Source: Paraburkholderia solitsugae
Lineage (GTDB): Bacteria > Pseudomonadota > Gammaproteobacteria > Burkholderiales > Burkholderiaceae
NCBI RefSeq assembly: GCF_013177695.1
Contig: NZ_WOEY01000127.1
Span: forward strand, 110,377 to 174,376
DNA: 64,000 nucleotides
Direction of reading: 5' to 3'
The position numbers were made by a program, and so were the translations under genes. Positions 53,670 through 62,424 of the stretch are shown here, in pieces. Each line of letters opens with the position of its first letter. Within the stretch, counting starts at the first letter, position 1. The notes below the pieces were generated by a model. That model was given only the letters and a program-made list of their open reading frames with translations, did not search any database and had not been told where the DNA came from.

Positions 53670-54264
53670 TATTAGCAATCCCAACAACATAATCGTTATG
53701 CACGATCCCGGCCCGATCCAGTCTCGCCCGCACCCGTGAGATCCACGGCCGCAACCACAGCGGCGCGCCAACTTCAAACGGCAAACGCATCGCCCGCATC
53801 CCATACTCGCGGCCAATCTCCAGGATCAATCCAAGCACCGTCGGATGCAAATGAAAATGCTTGTGCGTATTGACGTGATCGAGCGTCAACCCCGTCCTCG
53901 CAAAAGCCTCGAACTGCGCGCGAATCTCGCGCGCCAGCTGTTTGCGAACATGCGGCAAAAAGAAAAACCGCACCCCGTCCCGCACCATGTTGTCGCCAAA
54001 GCGGCCATGCTCGTCGAGCAACGCAGAAATCCCGGCGCGCGGCGTGACCGCGTCGCCGTCAGCAAGCACCAGATGCAGGCCGACCCGCAACTCCGGCAGT
54101 GCGCGAGCACGCGCCACCGCATCACCCGCGGCAGGTGCACCGATCATCAGGCTCGCGGCCGTCAAGACGCCGTGCCGGTGCGCCTGCTCGACCGCCAGAT
54201 TCACCCGTGAATGCAGGCCGAAATCGTCGGCAGTGACGATCAGCCCACGTGGCTTAGCCGCCAT
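53572..54264 (-). pseudogene. hpnK: hpnK, 3'-truncated (hopanoid deacetylase)
   Basis: HpnK is a YdjC/ChbG-like deacetylase acting on N-acetylglucosaminyl hopanoid. The first 200 residues are normal: VTADDFGLHSRVNLAV with the metal Asp pair, AASLMIGAPAAGDAVARA, and DHVNTHKHFHLHPTVLGLILEI with the metal His. After HNDYVVGIANSGR the frame runs into RND-pump DNA out of frame, giving about 30 foreign residues and a stop at 53572. Intact HpnK is about 280 residues, so the last 80 or so are missing. It overlaps hpnI2 by 11 bases. Residual activity is uncertain. Confidence 0.82.
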
Positions 54265-55525
54265 CCGAAGTCTCCATCACACGCAGCGTCGCATCACGCG
54301 TAGTCGACGCAGAGGCCACGACCGGCACGCGCGCGCCACGCCACATCACATGCGAGCCGAACGCGCCGGCGAGCCATTGGAACGCCAGCAACGTATCGCG
54401 CAACGGCACGAGCGGCAAGTCGCGCCAGAAAGTGCGTTCATGACGCGCGGCACGCAGATGCAGCAGCATGCGCGCGGCAAAACCCGCCGCCGTACTGGCG
54501 CCGCTCGCTAGCACCGCCCACAGATGCACGCCGTCGAAGGGACCGTTGACGAGACCGGCGGTGAGCCATGCGCCGGCAATGAGCCACGGCGTCGGGAACG
54601 TGATGATCAAAGACGCGAAGCCAAGCGGGTTCACCGAGCGGATCGTGCGCAACCAGCGCGTCTCACGCTGCCACAAAGCTGAAAAGGTCGGCTCGATGAC
54701 GTCGGTGGCCACCATCACGCGCGAAAGCACCGTGCTAAGCCCGAGCGCCCGCACGTGTTCGGCGAGCCAGTAATCATCCGCGAGACAGTCTTTCAACGCG
54801 TCGAAACCGCCAATACGCTCGAGCGTCGCACGGCGCAAAGCCAGGGTCGCGCCGAAACCGAAGCGGCGCGAGCCCGTCGCATGCGCGACGCGCACCGACG
54901 GGGCGAACCATTCGTTGATGAACAACGCGCCCACCCGCGGCCAGAAACCGCCGACGCTATGCGCCACGTAGAGACAGGTCACCACCCCCACGTGCGGATC
55001 GGCGAGCGGCGCTGCTACGCTGTCGAGGTAATCGGCTTCGACCGCGATGTCGCTATCGGCGATCACGATCACGTCATGGCGCGCCCGCGCCGCCATGTTG
55101 ATCAGATTACTGACCTTGAGATTGCTGCCATGCACGCGCGTATCGATCGCAAGCTCGATGTCGTGCCTCGGGTAGGCAGCCTGCAAACGGCGCACCACCG
55201 CAATCGCCGGATCGTCCGGCGAAGACACGCCCAGCACGAGCTGGAAATTCCCGTGGCGCTGGTCGCAGAAGGTTCTGAGATTCTCGTAGAGACGCGGCTC
55301 GGCGCCGCACAGCGGCTTGAGCACGCTGACGCCGACACCGACAAAAGGCGCCAGAACATCTGAAGCGCTGCCGGCGGCATTCGCAGCCGCTGCCGCGCTC
55401 GCTGCCCTCCCGCGGCGCGCCGCGAAGAACGGCATCGCCACCGCCGCCAGCATCGCATAGAGCGAAGCCGGGACGCAGCCGGATAACAGGATCCATTGGC
55501 ATGCCGTCAATGTGTGCGCTGCCAT
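54254..55525 (-). CDS. hpnI: Hopanoid glycosyltransferase HpnI (second copy)
   Basis: 423-residue GT2 ceramide-glucosyltransferase-like enzyme that would add N-acetylglucosamine to bacteriohopanetetrol. An N-terminal membrane helix, then VGVGVSVLKPLCGAEPRLYENL, the nucleotide-sugar motif IADSDIAVEADYLDSV, DDYWLAEHVRALGL and the QRETRWLRTIRS motif (Q/R-x-x-R-W), then three C-terminal helices. It is a paralogue of the protein at 59519 and is coupled to truncated hpnK downstream. Confidence 0.87.
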   Translation of the reverse strand: MAAHTLTACQWILLSGCVPASLYAMLAAVAMPFFAARRGRAASAAAAANAAGSASDVLAPFVGVGVSVLKPLCGAEPRLYENLRTFCDQRHGNFQLVLGVSSPDDPAIAVVRRLQAAYPRHDIELAIDTRVHGSNLKVSNLINMAARARHDVIVIADSDIAVEADYLDSVAAPLADPHVGVVTCLYVAHSVGGFWPRVGALFINEWFAPSVRVAHATGSRRFGFGATLALRRATLERIGGFDALKDCLADDYWLAEHVRALGLSTVLSRVMVATDVIEPTFSALWQRETRWLRTIRSVNPLGFASLIITFPTPWLIAGAWLTAGLVNGPFDGVHLWAVLASGASTAAGFAARMLLHLRAARHERTFWRDLPLVPLRDTLLAFQWLAGAFGSHVMWRGARVPVVASASTTRDATLRVMETSDGG

Positions 55526-55537
55526 CGCCTGCGTCCG

Positions 55538-55882
55538 TCAGTGCCCGGCCAGCACGAACGGTCTGCCCGTAAAGCGGAGATGAAGAACCACGAACCAGCG
55601 CTGCGGACAATCCGCTTCAATCAGAACGGGCCGGCCGGCATGCGTGGCGTGCCGGCCCTGAATAGCGAGGTCGAACGCGGCGTGCGCGATCTGCCGCATC
55701 ACGAGGACGCCACTCACGATCAGCGCGAGCGCAAGGAGCTGAAAGCTTGTGGAACTGAAGAAGACCTGTTGGGAAACCGGTAAGACCAGCAGTGCCAGCA
55801 ATGCAAGCACTTCGGTCCCCATGGCCGTAAGCGAAGCCGCCATCAGATGGGCTCGCAACATGTCGACGGTGAGTGGCTTCAT
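55538..55882 (-). CDS. Small membrane protein upstream of hpnI2
   Basis: 114 residues from the ATG at 55882, followed by hpnI2 after 12 bases. Two hydrophobic helices (LTAMGTEVLALLALLVLPV and SFQLLALALIVSGVLVM) and a His/Arg-rich tail. The frame is open up to 56170, including an ATG at 56071, but that extension is Cys/Arg-rich and not membrane-like. Not recognised; possibly a subunit for the neighbouring transferase. Confidence 0.55.
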   Translation of the reverse strand: MKPLTVDMLRAHLMAASLTAMGTEVLALLALLVLPVSQQVFFSSTSFQLLALALIVSGVLVMRQIAHAAFDLAIQGRHATHAGRPVLIEADCPQRWFVVLHLRFTGRPFVLAGH

Positions 55883-56105
55883 GGCGTGATCTCGTGGCCT
55901 GAAGAAACGCACGGCGACGTGTAGCGGCGCGGTTTGCGGGACAATGCGCTGGCAAAAGCGCCGGCAAAAAGCGCCAGCATAAGCGCCGGCCGTACATTCG
56001 ATCGATGTGCTTACGATTAAGTTGCGATGTTCTGACAACTCGACGTAGTTTCGCGTGCTCGTGTTGGCCATGCGACAGTAACTGGCAGTAACCAATTCAC
56101 GGGCG

Positions 56106-56155
56106 ATAGTAGCGATTCTAGCTGAAGGAAACCTTAAGGAAAAAAGAGGTATAAA
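56106..56155. promoter_or_regulatory. PmrA/QseB-type box with divergent promoters
   Basis: On the minus strand CTTAAG (56138-56133), N5, CTTCAG (56127-56122), then 10 bases and TACTAT (56111-56106) as -10, directed toward the gene at 55882 and hpnI2. On the plus strand the same box is followed after 11 bases by TATAAA (56150-56155), directed toward the response-regulator gene. A 24-nt stretch (56120-56143) is identical to 62236-62259 in the hpnJ promoter. The geometry fits class II activation by an OmpR-family regulator. Confidence 0.65.
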
Positions 56156-56259
56156 GCGTGTCAGGAACATGACCGTTACACTCCAGGTATGCGGCTTGGC
56201 GCTTACTTAAAAGCTGTCACCACGATGCAATGGACATATCGAATGGAATCTCTCCCCCT

Positions 56260-56919
56260 ATGCGCGTACTCCTCGTAGAAGACGACGACCTGATCGGCTG
56301 CGGCATCGAAGCGGGACTGCGTCAGGCCGGTTTCACGGTCGATTGGGCACGCGATGGCCACAAGGCCAGCCTCGCGCTCGATACTACCGCCTATGCGCTG
56401 GTCTTGCTCGATCTCGGCTTACCCAAGGTATCGGGTATGGAACTGCTGAAACGGCTGCGCGACGCCGGCAAGGACGTGCCGGTACTCGTGCTGACAGCGA
56501 GAGACACGGTGGTGGACCGCGTCGGCGGCCTGGAAGCCGGCGCCGACGACTACCTCGGCAAGCCCTTCGACCTGACCGAGCTGATTGCGCGTTGCCGGGC
56601 CTTGCTGCGTCGCGCGCAAGGGCGCAGCGTCGAAGTGATCCGCTACCAGGATCTGACGGTCAATCCCGCCGCGCAAACCGTCGAAGTCGGCAATACTCGC
56701 GTGCCCCTCACCTCGCGCGAATGGGCGATCCTGATGCAGTTGCTGACCAATCAAGGCATTCCCCAGTCGCGCTCGCGCCTCGAAGAAAGTTTGTATGGAT
56801 GGCAGGAAGAAATCGAAAGTAATGCGATCGAGGTCCATGTGTCGAATCTGCGCAAAAAACTCGGCGCCAAGCTGATCAGAACAGTGCGCAATATTGGCTA
56901 CGTGGTAGAGAAAGCGTAA
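56260..56919 (+). CDS. OmpR-family response regulator (PmrA/QseB-like)
   Basis: 219 residues from the ATG at 56260, giving the usual start MRVLLVEDDD; an ATG at 56230 adds ten residues and cannot be excluded, as neither has a good ribosome site. Receiver domain: acidic pocket EDDD, phospho-Asp in LVLLDLGLPKVSG, switch Thr in VLVLTARD, Lys in GKPFDLTELIARC. C-terminal winged helix: VPLTSREWAILMQLLTNQG, SNAIEVHVSNLRKKLG, IRTVRNIGYVVEKA. Coupled to the kinase gene (stop and ATG overlap by one base). Confidence 0.92.
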   Translation: MRVLLVEDDDLIGCGIEAGLRQAGFTVDWARDGHKASLALDTTAYALVLLDLGLPKVSGMELLKRLRDAGKDVPVLVLTARDTVVDRVGGLEAGADDYLGKPFDLTELIARCRALLRRAQGRSVEVIRYQDLTVNPAAQTVEVGNTRVPLTSREWAILMQLLTNQGIPQSRSRLEESLYGWQEEIESNAIEVHVSNLRKKLGAKLIRTVRNIGYVVEKA

Positions 56920-58319
56920 TGTCGGCATCGATACGCCGCCGGCTGGTGCTGCTGGTCCTGACCAGCATCGTGCTGATCTGGGGCATCGCGCTGATATCGA
57001 GCTATCGTCAGGCCAAGCGCGAAGTCGGCGAATGGGAAGAGGCGCGCCTCGCGGAGCTCACGCAAATCCTCGCGCTGCTCGATCAGCGCAACCTGACCAC
57101 CCTGGCCAATGCGCGCATTGATGTGCGCGAAGAAGAAGAAGGCGGCGAAGCCGGCGCGAACAACAGCGACGACGACGACGCCTTGCCACGCGACGCGCTA
57201 TTCCAGGTGCGCAGCGCGAACGGCGACGTGCTGGCCGGCAGCCCGCAATTGCGCGTGCTCAAAGCGTGGGATCTCCCCGTCCCCTCCGCAAGCGGCACGC
57301 AAGACATCATATTGGGCGGTCAACTGTGGCATTCATTCACCTTGCGCGATACCGCGCTGGGCCACACGGTGCGCGTGTTCGAACCGGCCAACACGCGCAG
57401 CGATCTGGTGAGCGGTGTGGCGAGCCGGATCGCCCGCCCCACCCTGTTCGCACTGCCGGTGCTGGCGCTGCTGGTGTGGTTGAGCATCGGCTGGAGTCTG
57501 GCGCCGCTCAAGGTGCTCTCCGGCGCTATTCGAGCGCGTGATATCAACCGGCTAGAACCGGTCGATATCGGCCGGGCGCCGACCGAGGTGCGGCCGCTCG
57601 TCGACGCGATCAATCTGGTGCTGTCGCGCCTGCGGCACTCCATCGAGCGCGAACGCGCGTTTACCGCCGACGCCGCCCATGAACTGAAAACGCCGCTTGC
57701 AGCGATCAAGGTGCAGGCTCAGGTCGCGCTGGCCGAACCGGACACGGCGTTACAGCGCCTGGCGATGGAACGCGTGGTGCAAGGCGTCGATCGCAGCGCG
57801 CGCCTCGCGGAGCAGTTGCTGCTGCTCGCGCGTCTGGACGTGCAGGAAAAACTCTCCACCGCGCCGCTCAAGCCCGCGGCGGTGGCGAAAGACGCGCTGC
57901 TTGCCAACGAACGCAATGCGCAGCAGAAGGACATTCGCGTGACGCTCACCGGCGACATGCGCGCCGAGATCAATGCGGAACCCGTACTCATTGGCATCCT
58001 GCTCGACAACCTGCTGGATAACGCAATCAAGTATGGACGCTCGGGCGGTTGCATCGAAGTGGCGGTGCAGTCTGAGTTCGGCCGGGTGCAGCTTACTGTG
58101 CGGGACGATGGCCCAGGCGTCGCGCCCAGCGATCTCGCGTGCCTGACGAACCGGTTTTTCCGAGCGACGGGCAACCATGCCACCGGCAGCGGGTTGGGCC
58201 TCTCGATCGTCGCGCGGATCGCGGAGCATTTCGGTGCGAGCCTGCGTCTCGGCGCGGGGATCGGCGAGCGCGGCCTCGCGGTGGAAGTGTCGTTTCCTGC
58301 TTATGCGGAAGCGGAGTGA
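56919..58319 (+). CDS. Sensor histidine kinase (PmrB/QseC-like)
   Basis: 466 residues. Membrane helix 1 about residues 9-27, a periplasmic sensor domain, helix 2 in LFALPVLALLVWLSIGWSLAPL, HAMP, phospho-acceptor His in FTADAAHELKTPLAAIKVQAQ, N-box LLDNLLDNAIKYG, G-boxes VRDDGPGVA and GSGLGLSIVARIAEHFGA. The sensor domain contains an acidic patch with Glu71-74 and Asp84-87, recalling the ExxE and acidic surfaces of PmrB/PhoQ that bind cations or cationic peptides. Located between two hopanoid transcription units that share a candidate binding site for its partner regulator. Confidence 0.92.
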   Translation: MSASIRRRLVLLVLTSIVLIWGIALISSYRQAKREVGEWEEARLAELTQILALLDQRNLTTLANARIDVREEEEGGEAGANNSDDDDALPRDALFQVRSANGDVLAGSPQLRVLKAWDLPVPSASGTQDIILGGQLWHSFTLRDTALGHTVRVFEPANTRSDLVSGVASRIARPTLFALPVLALLVWLSIGWSLAPLKVLSGAIRARDINRLEPVDIGRAPTEVRPLVDAINLVLSRLRHSIERERAFTADAAHELKTPLAAIKVQAQVALAEPDTALQRLAMERVVQGVDRSARLAEQLLLLARLDVQEKLSTAPLKPAAVAKDALLANERNAQQKDIRVTLTGDMRAEINAEPVLIGILLDNLLDNAIKYGRSGGCIEVAVQSEFGRVQLTVRDDGPGVAPSDLACLTNRFFRATGNHATGSGLGLSIVARIAEHFGASLRLGAGIGERGLAVEVSFPAYAEAE

Positions 58320-58406
58320 GGGGGTTGCCGAGGGTGTCTATGGGGGCGCCGGTACGGCGATCGCGGGACCGGGCGACCGAGGGACGTATCCCGCGCTCAT
58401 AGCGTA

Positions 58407-59441
58407 CTAGCGCTGGCTTGCTTCGCCCACGACCGTTCGCCCTGCCCGTTCCGCCCGCTCTGCCCGTTTAGGTTCGCGATTCGACGACTCGGCAAACTGC
58501 CACGCAATCAGTCCGGGCACGAAGATCACCAGATCGCGAATGCGCCGCGCGCCGGCGAGCGCGAGGCAGATGGAAGGATCGAGACCCAGCGCGCCGCCGA
58601 TCAGAATAAAACCGCCCTCCTGCACCCCCAGACCGCCCGGCACAAAGAAGGCCGCACTGCTGATCGCCTGGATCAGCGATTCGATCACCACCGCTTCGAC
58701 CAGCGTGACGTGAACGCCGAGAAAGTACAGCGCGAGCCAGATCTCCAGCGACGTCAGGAAGCACTGCAGGGGTTGCCAGAAAAACAGATAGCGCAGTATC
58801 ACGCCGCGCCGGCGCCAGATCAGTTTGATGGCCTGGTCGATCTGAGCCGATTGTCCGACGAGCGCGGCGAGCTTGCCGCTCGTCATCCGATTCAGCATGC
58901 GCGTGATGCGCTCGAACGGACTGGCATGCTGCACGAGCGCGAACAGCACCAGCAGCGGCGTCAGCACCACCACGCCCCACGCCAGTTGCCCGGCGAGCCG
59001 CAGCGTGTCGGAGTGCGCATGCGCGAACAGAAAACCGATGCCGACCATCGTGAACAGCAACTGGCTGATCACCGTGAGCTGCATATCGACGATGATGCTG
59101 CCGACCGCCGTAGACGGCCGCACGCCCCAGCGCTTGAGCATCCGGAACGACACCACCTCGCCGCCGATACGCGCCACCGGCAACATGCAATTGACGGATT
59201 CGCGCACCCAGACCAGATGCAGCATATTGGCAATGCTGGGCCGGTTCGCGCCGCGAATCAGCGAGCGCCAGTCGCAGGCATTGGCGAGCATCGGCAACAC
59301 GTGCGCGATCGCCGCCAGAAGAAGGCCGGCACCCGCGGCGCGCAGTGCGCCGAGCACGGCGCCGGGATTGTCCTGCCAGACCAGCCACAATGACACCAGC
59401 AAGCCGGCAAGCGCGGCGACGCGGCCAAGATGCTTCATCAC
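58407..59441 (-). CDS. hpnL: Hopanoid-associated membrane protein HpnL
   Basis: 344 residues with about eight membrane helices, belonging to the lysylphosphatidylglycerol-synthase-TM/UPF0104 superfamily. Typical motifs: VWVRESVNCMLPVARIGGEVVSFRML near the start and SSAAFFVPGGLGVQEGGFILIGGALGLDPS near the end. It ends with a basic Arg/Glu tail. It follows hpnI after 77 bases on the same strand; a hopanoid transport role is generally supposed but not shown. Confidence 0.85.
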   Translation of the reverse strand: MMKHLGRVAALAGLLVSLWLVWQDNPGAVLGALRAAGAGLLLAAIAHVLPMLANACDWRSLIRGANRPSIANMLHLVWVRESVNCMLPVARIGGEVVSFRMLKRWGVRPSTAVGSIIVDMQLTVISQLLFTMVGIGFLFAHAHSDTLRLAGQLAWGVVVLTPLLVLFALVQHASPFERITRMLNRMTSGKLAALVGQSAQIDQAIKLIWRRRGVILRYLFFWQPLQCFLTSLEIWLALYFLGVHVTLVEAVVIESLIQAISSAAFFVPGGLGVQEGGFILIGGALGLDPSICLALAGARRIRDLVIFVPGLIAWQFAESSNREPKRAERAERAGRTVVGEASQR

Positions 59442-59518
59442 GCGGCCACCCTTCTCGCGCGCTTCAAGCCCGCTGCATTGTCCTCGCTAACCTCTGCCCG
59501 ATACCCGCGCATCATTCC

Positions 59519-60703
59519 TTACCCAACCTGTTGTTCATCCGTCATGCCGTCCTGTGCCGCCGACAACAGGCCGTCGCCATCTACCTTGAAACTGAAACCG
59601 CGCCAGATCACGCGCGAGGACCAGAAGCTCGCCACAAAAATCGCAAACGATACGATATCCCATAACGGCAACAGCCACAGGTCGCGATGCGCCTGCTGCA
59701 ACGCACGATCGGACAGCAGTTTAAGCATGAGCCGGGCGCATATGGCGACCAGGGCGAGCGGCAACGACCACAGCGCGCCGCCCGAGAAGGCGACGGCGAG
59801 CGTTGCGAAAGCGACCGGATGAATCAGCGCCGAGCCGAGATGACCCAGCGGATCGATGCTGCGAATGGTGCGGCTCCAGCGCAGTTCGTGCGCGATCAGT
59901 TGCGCCGCGCTCGATTCCACGCAGGCATGCGAAATCGTGAACGGGGGAATCACCACCTTCTCGCCGATCATGCGCACCGCTTCGCCGATTGCATGGTCCT
60001 CGGCCAGATGCTTCACGAACGGCGTGAATCCGCCGATTTTTTCGAGGGTATCGCGCCGCATCACGATGGTCTGCCCAAAGCAGGGACGCGCGAGACCCAG
60101 CGCAAGCCCCGTCACCACGCCGGGCAGGAATTGGTAGTTGGTCGCCTTGGCCGACATGCGCGGCCAGAAACCGGGGTCGGGCGCACCGCGATAGACGCAG
60201 GTGACGAGACCGACACCGGGCTTCTGCAATTCACCGATCACATTGCGCAGATAATCCGGCCCCACGCTCACATCGCTGTCAGCAAACACCAGCACGTCGT
60301 GCTGAGCCTGCGGCAGCATATTGAGGATGTTGCTGATCTTGCGGTTCGGACCGTACAGGCGCGCGTCGGCGACCACGGTGATGTCCGCTTCAGGATGCAA
60401 CCGCCGCAGGTCGTCAACGGTTTGCAAGGCGGGGTCGGCTGAATCGTGCACGCCGAACAGGTATTGCACGGGACCCGGATAATCCTGCTGACAGAAACTC
60501 GAAAGGTTGGTGAGCAACGCCCACTCATTACCGTGCAACGGTTTGACAATCGTGACCGGCGGAAAGCTGGTCGGCTCGGACACCGCTCTCGCGAAGAACC
60601 GGCCGATCAGGGCGCCCGCCAGCACCGTGTAGGCGATGCCGAAAACCGCACTCGCCGCACACGCATAGGCAAGCGTGACGGCGAGCAGATGCAGGGCGCT
60701 CAC
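59519..60703 (-). CDS. hpnI: Hopanoid glycosyltransferase HpnI
   Basis: 394-residue GT2 enzyme. N-terminal helix, VTIVKPLHGNEWALLTNLSSFCQQDYPG, nucleotide-sugar motif VFADSDVSVGPDYLRNV, AEDHAIGEAVRMIG, HELRWSRTIRSIDPLG and C-terminal helices. In Burkholderia, HpnI adds N-acetylglucosamine to bacteriohopanetetrol, HpnK deacetylates and HpnJ rearranges the sugar to the cyclitol ether. The gene is coupled to hpnJ by an ATGA overlap. It is probably the main copy, given this standard hpnJ-hpnI order. Confidence 0.9.
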   Translation of the reverse strand: MSALHLLAVTLAYACAASAVFGIAYTVLAGALIGRFFARAVSEPTSFPPVTIVKPLHGNEWALLTNLSSFCQQDYPGPVQYLFGVHDSADPALQTVDDLRRLHPEADITVVADARLYGPNRKISNILNMLPQAQHDVLVFADSDVSVGPDYLRNVIGELQKPGVGLVTCVYRGAPDPGFWPRMSAKATNYQFLPGVVTGLALGLARPCFGQTIVMRRDTLEKIGGFTPFVKHLAEDHAIGEAVRMIGEKVVIPPFTISHACVESSAAQLIAHELRWSRTIRSIDPLGHLGSALIHPVAFATLAVAFSGGALWSLPLALVAICARLMLKLLSDRALQQAHRDLWLLPLWDIVSFAIFVASFWSSRVIWRGFSFKVDGDGLLSAAQDGMTDEQQVG

Positions 60704-62121
60704 GCTTGGTGGGCGCGCAAGAAGCGGAAGAATTCGACGCCTTCACGCAGGCGCCGTTTCATCATGTCCCAACTCGTGAGCATCTCGCGCAGAATTTCCC
60801 AGATCTTCGACGGGCGGAAATAGAAGCGCTTATAGAAGTTTTCGAGCTGGTGGTAAATCTCGTCACGCGACAGGTGCGGATAGCCGATCGCCGCCAGCTG
60901 CACCCCTGATTTGCTGACGAGGTTGATGACCTTGTTCTCTTCCAGCCAACCGTTCTCGACCGCCTGGTTGTAGAGCGTCGTGCCGGGATACGGCGCGGCG
61001 AGCGACACCTGGATCGTATGCGGATTGATTTCCTTCGCATACTCGATGGTCTTCTGGATCGTGTCCTGCGTCTCGCCGGGCAGCCCCAGAATGAACGTAC
61101 CGTGAATCTTGATGCCGAGCTTGCGGCAATCTTCACTAAAGCGGCGCGCGATGTCGGTGCGCAGACCCTTCTTGATGTTCAGCAGAATCTGGTCGTCGCC
61201 GGACTCGTAGCCGACCAGCAGCAGGCGCAGGCCGTTTTCCTTCATGATCTTCAGCGTCGCGTACGGCACGTTCGCCTTCGCGTTGCAGGACCACGTCACA
61301 CCCAGTTTGCCGAGGCCGCGGGCGATTTCCTCGACGCGCGGCTTGAAGTCGGTGAAGGTGTCGTCGTCGAACATGATCTCCTTGACTTCAGGCATGTTGT
61401 CGCGAATCCACTTCACTTCTTCGAGCACGTTCTCGGTCGAACGCGTGCGGTAGCGATGCCCGCCCACCGTTTGCGGCCACAGGCAGAACGTGCATTTCGA
61501 GCGGCAGCCGCGACCCGTGTAAATCGACACGTACGGGTGCTTCAGATAGCCGATGAAATAGTTGTCGATCTTCAGATCGCGCTTGTAGACGGGCGCCACG
61601 AACGGCAGCTCGTCCATGTTTTCCAGGATCGGGCGCGCTTCGTTGTGCTCGATCGAGCCGTCCGCGGCGCGATAGCTCAGGCCCTTGATCCCGGCAAACG
61701 GTTTGCCTTCGGCGACTTCCTGGCAGGTGAAGTCAAATTCTTCACGGCAGACGAAATCGATCGCCTCGCTGGCGGTCAGCGAATTGTGCGGATCGACCGC
61801 GACCTTCGCGCCAACCATGCCGATCAGCACCGAAGCCTTGCGCTTCTTCAGGTCTTCGGCAAACAGGGCGTCGGTGGGAAAGGACGGAGTGCTGGTGTGG
61901 ATGATCACCAGGTCGTATTGCTGCGCAATATCGAGCGATGCTTCGACGGACAGGCCGTCAGCGGGGGCGTCGAGTACACGGCTATCGGGGACAAGTGCCG
62001 CGGGCTGCGCGAGCCACGTCGGATACCAGAACGAACGCACTTCGCGTTTTGCCTGGTAGCGCGAACCCGCGCCACCGTCGAAGCCGTCGTACGACGGCGC
62101 CTGCAAGAACAGGGTTTTCAT
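60700..62121 (-). CDS. hpnJ: Hopanoid radical SAM enzyme HpnJ
   Basis: 473 residues from the ATG at 62121 (GGAG upstream); the open frame to 62265 crosses the promoter. It begins MKTLFLQAPSYDGFDGGAGSR, has a B12-binding-like N-terminal domain (DLVIIHTSTPSFPTDALFAEDL), the radical SAM motif GRGCRSKCTFCLWP (C-x3-C-x2-C), DDDTFTDFKPRVEEIARGL and ILGLPGETQDTIQKTIEYAKEI. It converts the glucosamine of BHT glucosamine into the cyclitol ether. First gene of hpnJ-hpnI-hpnL. Confidence 0.93.
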   Translation of the reverse strand: MKTLFLQAPSYDGFDGGAGSRYQAKREVRSFWYPTWLAQPAALVPDSRVLDAPADGLSVEASLDIAQQYDLVIIHTSTPSFPTDALFAEDLKKRKASVLIGMVGAKVAVDPHNSLTASEAIDFVCREEFDFTCQEVAEGKPFAGIKGLSYRAADGSIEHNEARPILENMDELPFVAPVYKRDLKIDNYFIGYLKHPYVSIYTGRGCRSKCTFCLWPQTVGGHRYRTRSTENVLEEVKWIRDNMPEVKEIMFDDDTFTDFKPRVEEIARGLGKLGVTWSCNAKANVPYATLKIMKENGLRLLLVGYESGDDQILLNIKKGLRTDIARRFSEDCRKLGIKIHGTFILGLPGETQDTIQKTIEYAKEINPHTIQVSLAAPYPGTTLYNQAVENGWLEENKVINLVSKSGVQLAAIGYPHLSRDEIYHQLENFYKRFYFRPSKIWEILREMLTSWDMMKRRLREGVEFFRFLRAHQA

Positions 62122-62221
62122 GGATGCTCCAGCAAGCCTTTGATCGGCGCTTTCAGTTTTCTGTCGGAAAACTCTGGGAACTATTGCCCGCAGGGATGCG
62201 CGGGCACAGCGAATCGCGCAA

Positions 62222-62254
62222 ATACTACGGAGCAAAGCTGAAGGAAACCTTAAG
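62222..62254 (-). promoter_or_regulatory. PmrA/QseB-type box and promoter of hpnJ
   Basis: On the minus strand CTTAAG (62254-62249), N5, CTTCAG (62243-62238), 10 bases, then TAGTAT (62227-62222), with transcription expected near 62215 and a leader of about 95 bases to hpnJ. The box and spacing match those at 56106-56138. Confidence 0.65.
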
Positions 62255-62375
62255 GAAAATAACACAGGCCGTGCTGTTCCACACGGTTAATACACCTAGG
62301 CTTCGCCTCGCCTGCGCTTCCGTCATTTATAGGCGAAACATATGACAATCGTGGTGCCGTTACCGGTATTGCACG

Positions 62376-62412
62376 AAAAAATCGTCCAATCCGCGCGCCT
62401 GCGCGCGCGGAT
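62376..62412 (-). terminator. Intrinsic terminator of the cold-shock gene
   Basis: 10-bp stem ATCCGCGCGC (62389-62398) with GCGCGCGGAT (62403-62412), 4-nt loop; on the minus strand six T follow (62381-62376) after 7 bases. It lies 13 bases past the stop of the cold-shock gene. Confidence 0.7.
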
Positions 62413-62424
62413 CAGTCACCGCTT

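Noticed and set aside
55883..56170. N-terminal extension of the small membrane protein upstream of hpnI2
   Set aside because: Open frame but Cys/Arg-rich, without ribosome site support, and it reaches past the proposed -10 of the shared promoter.
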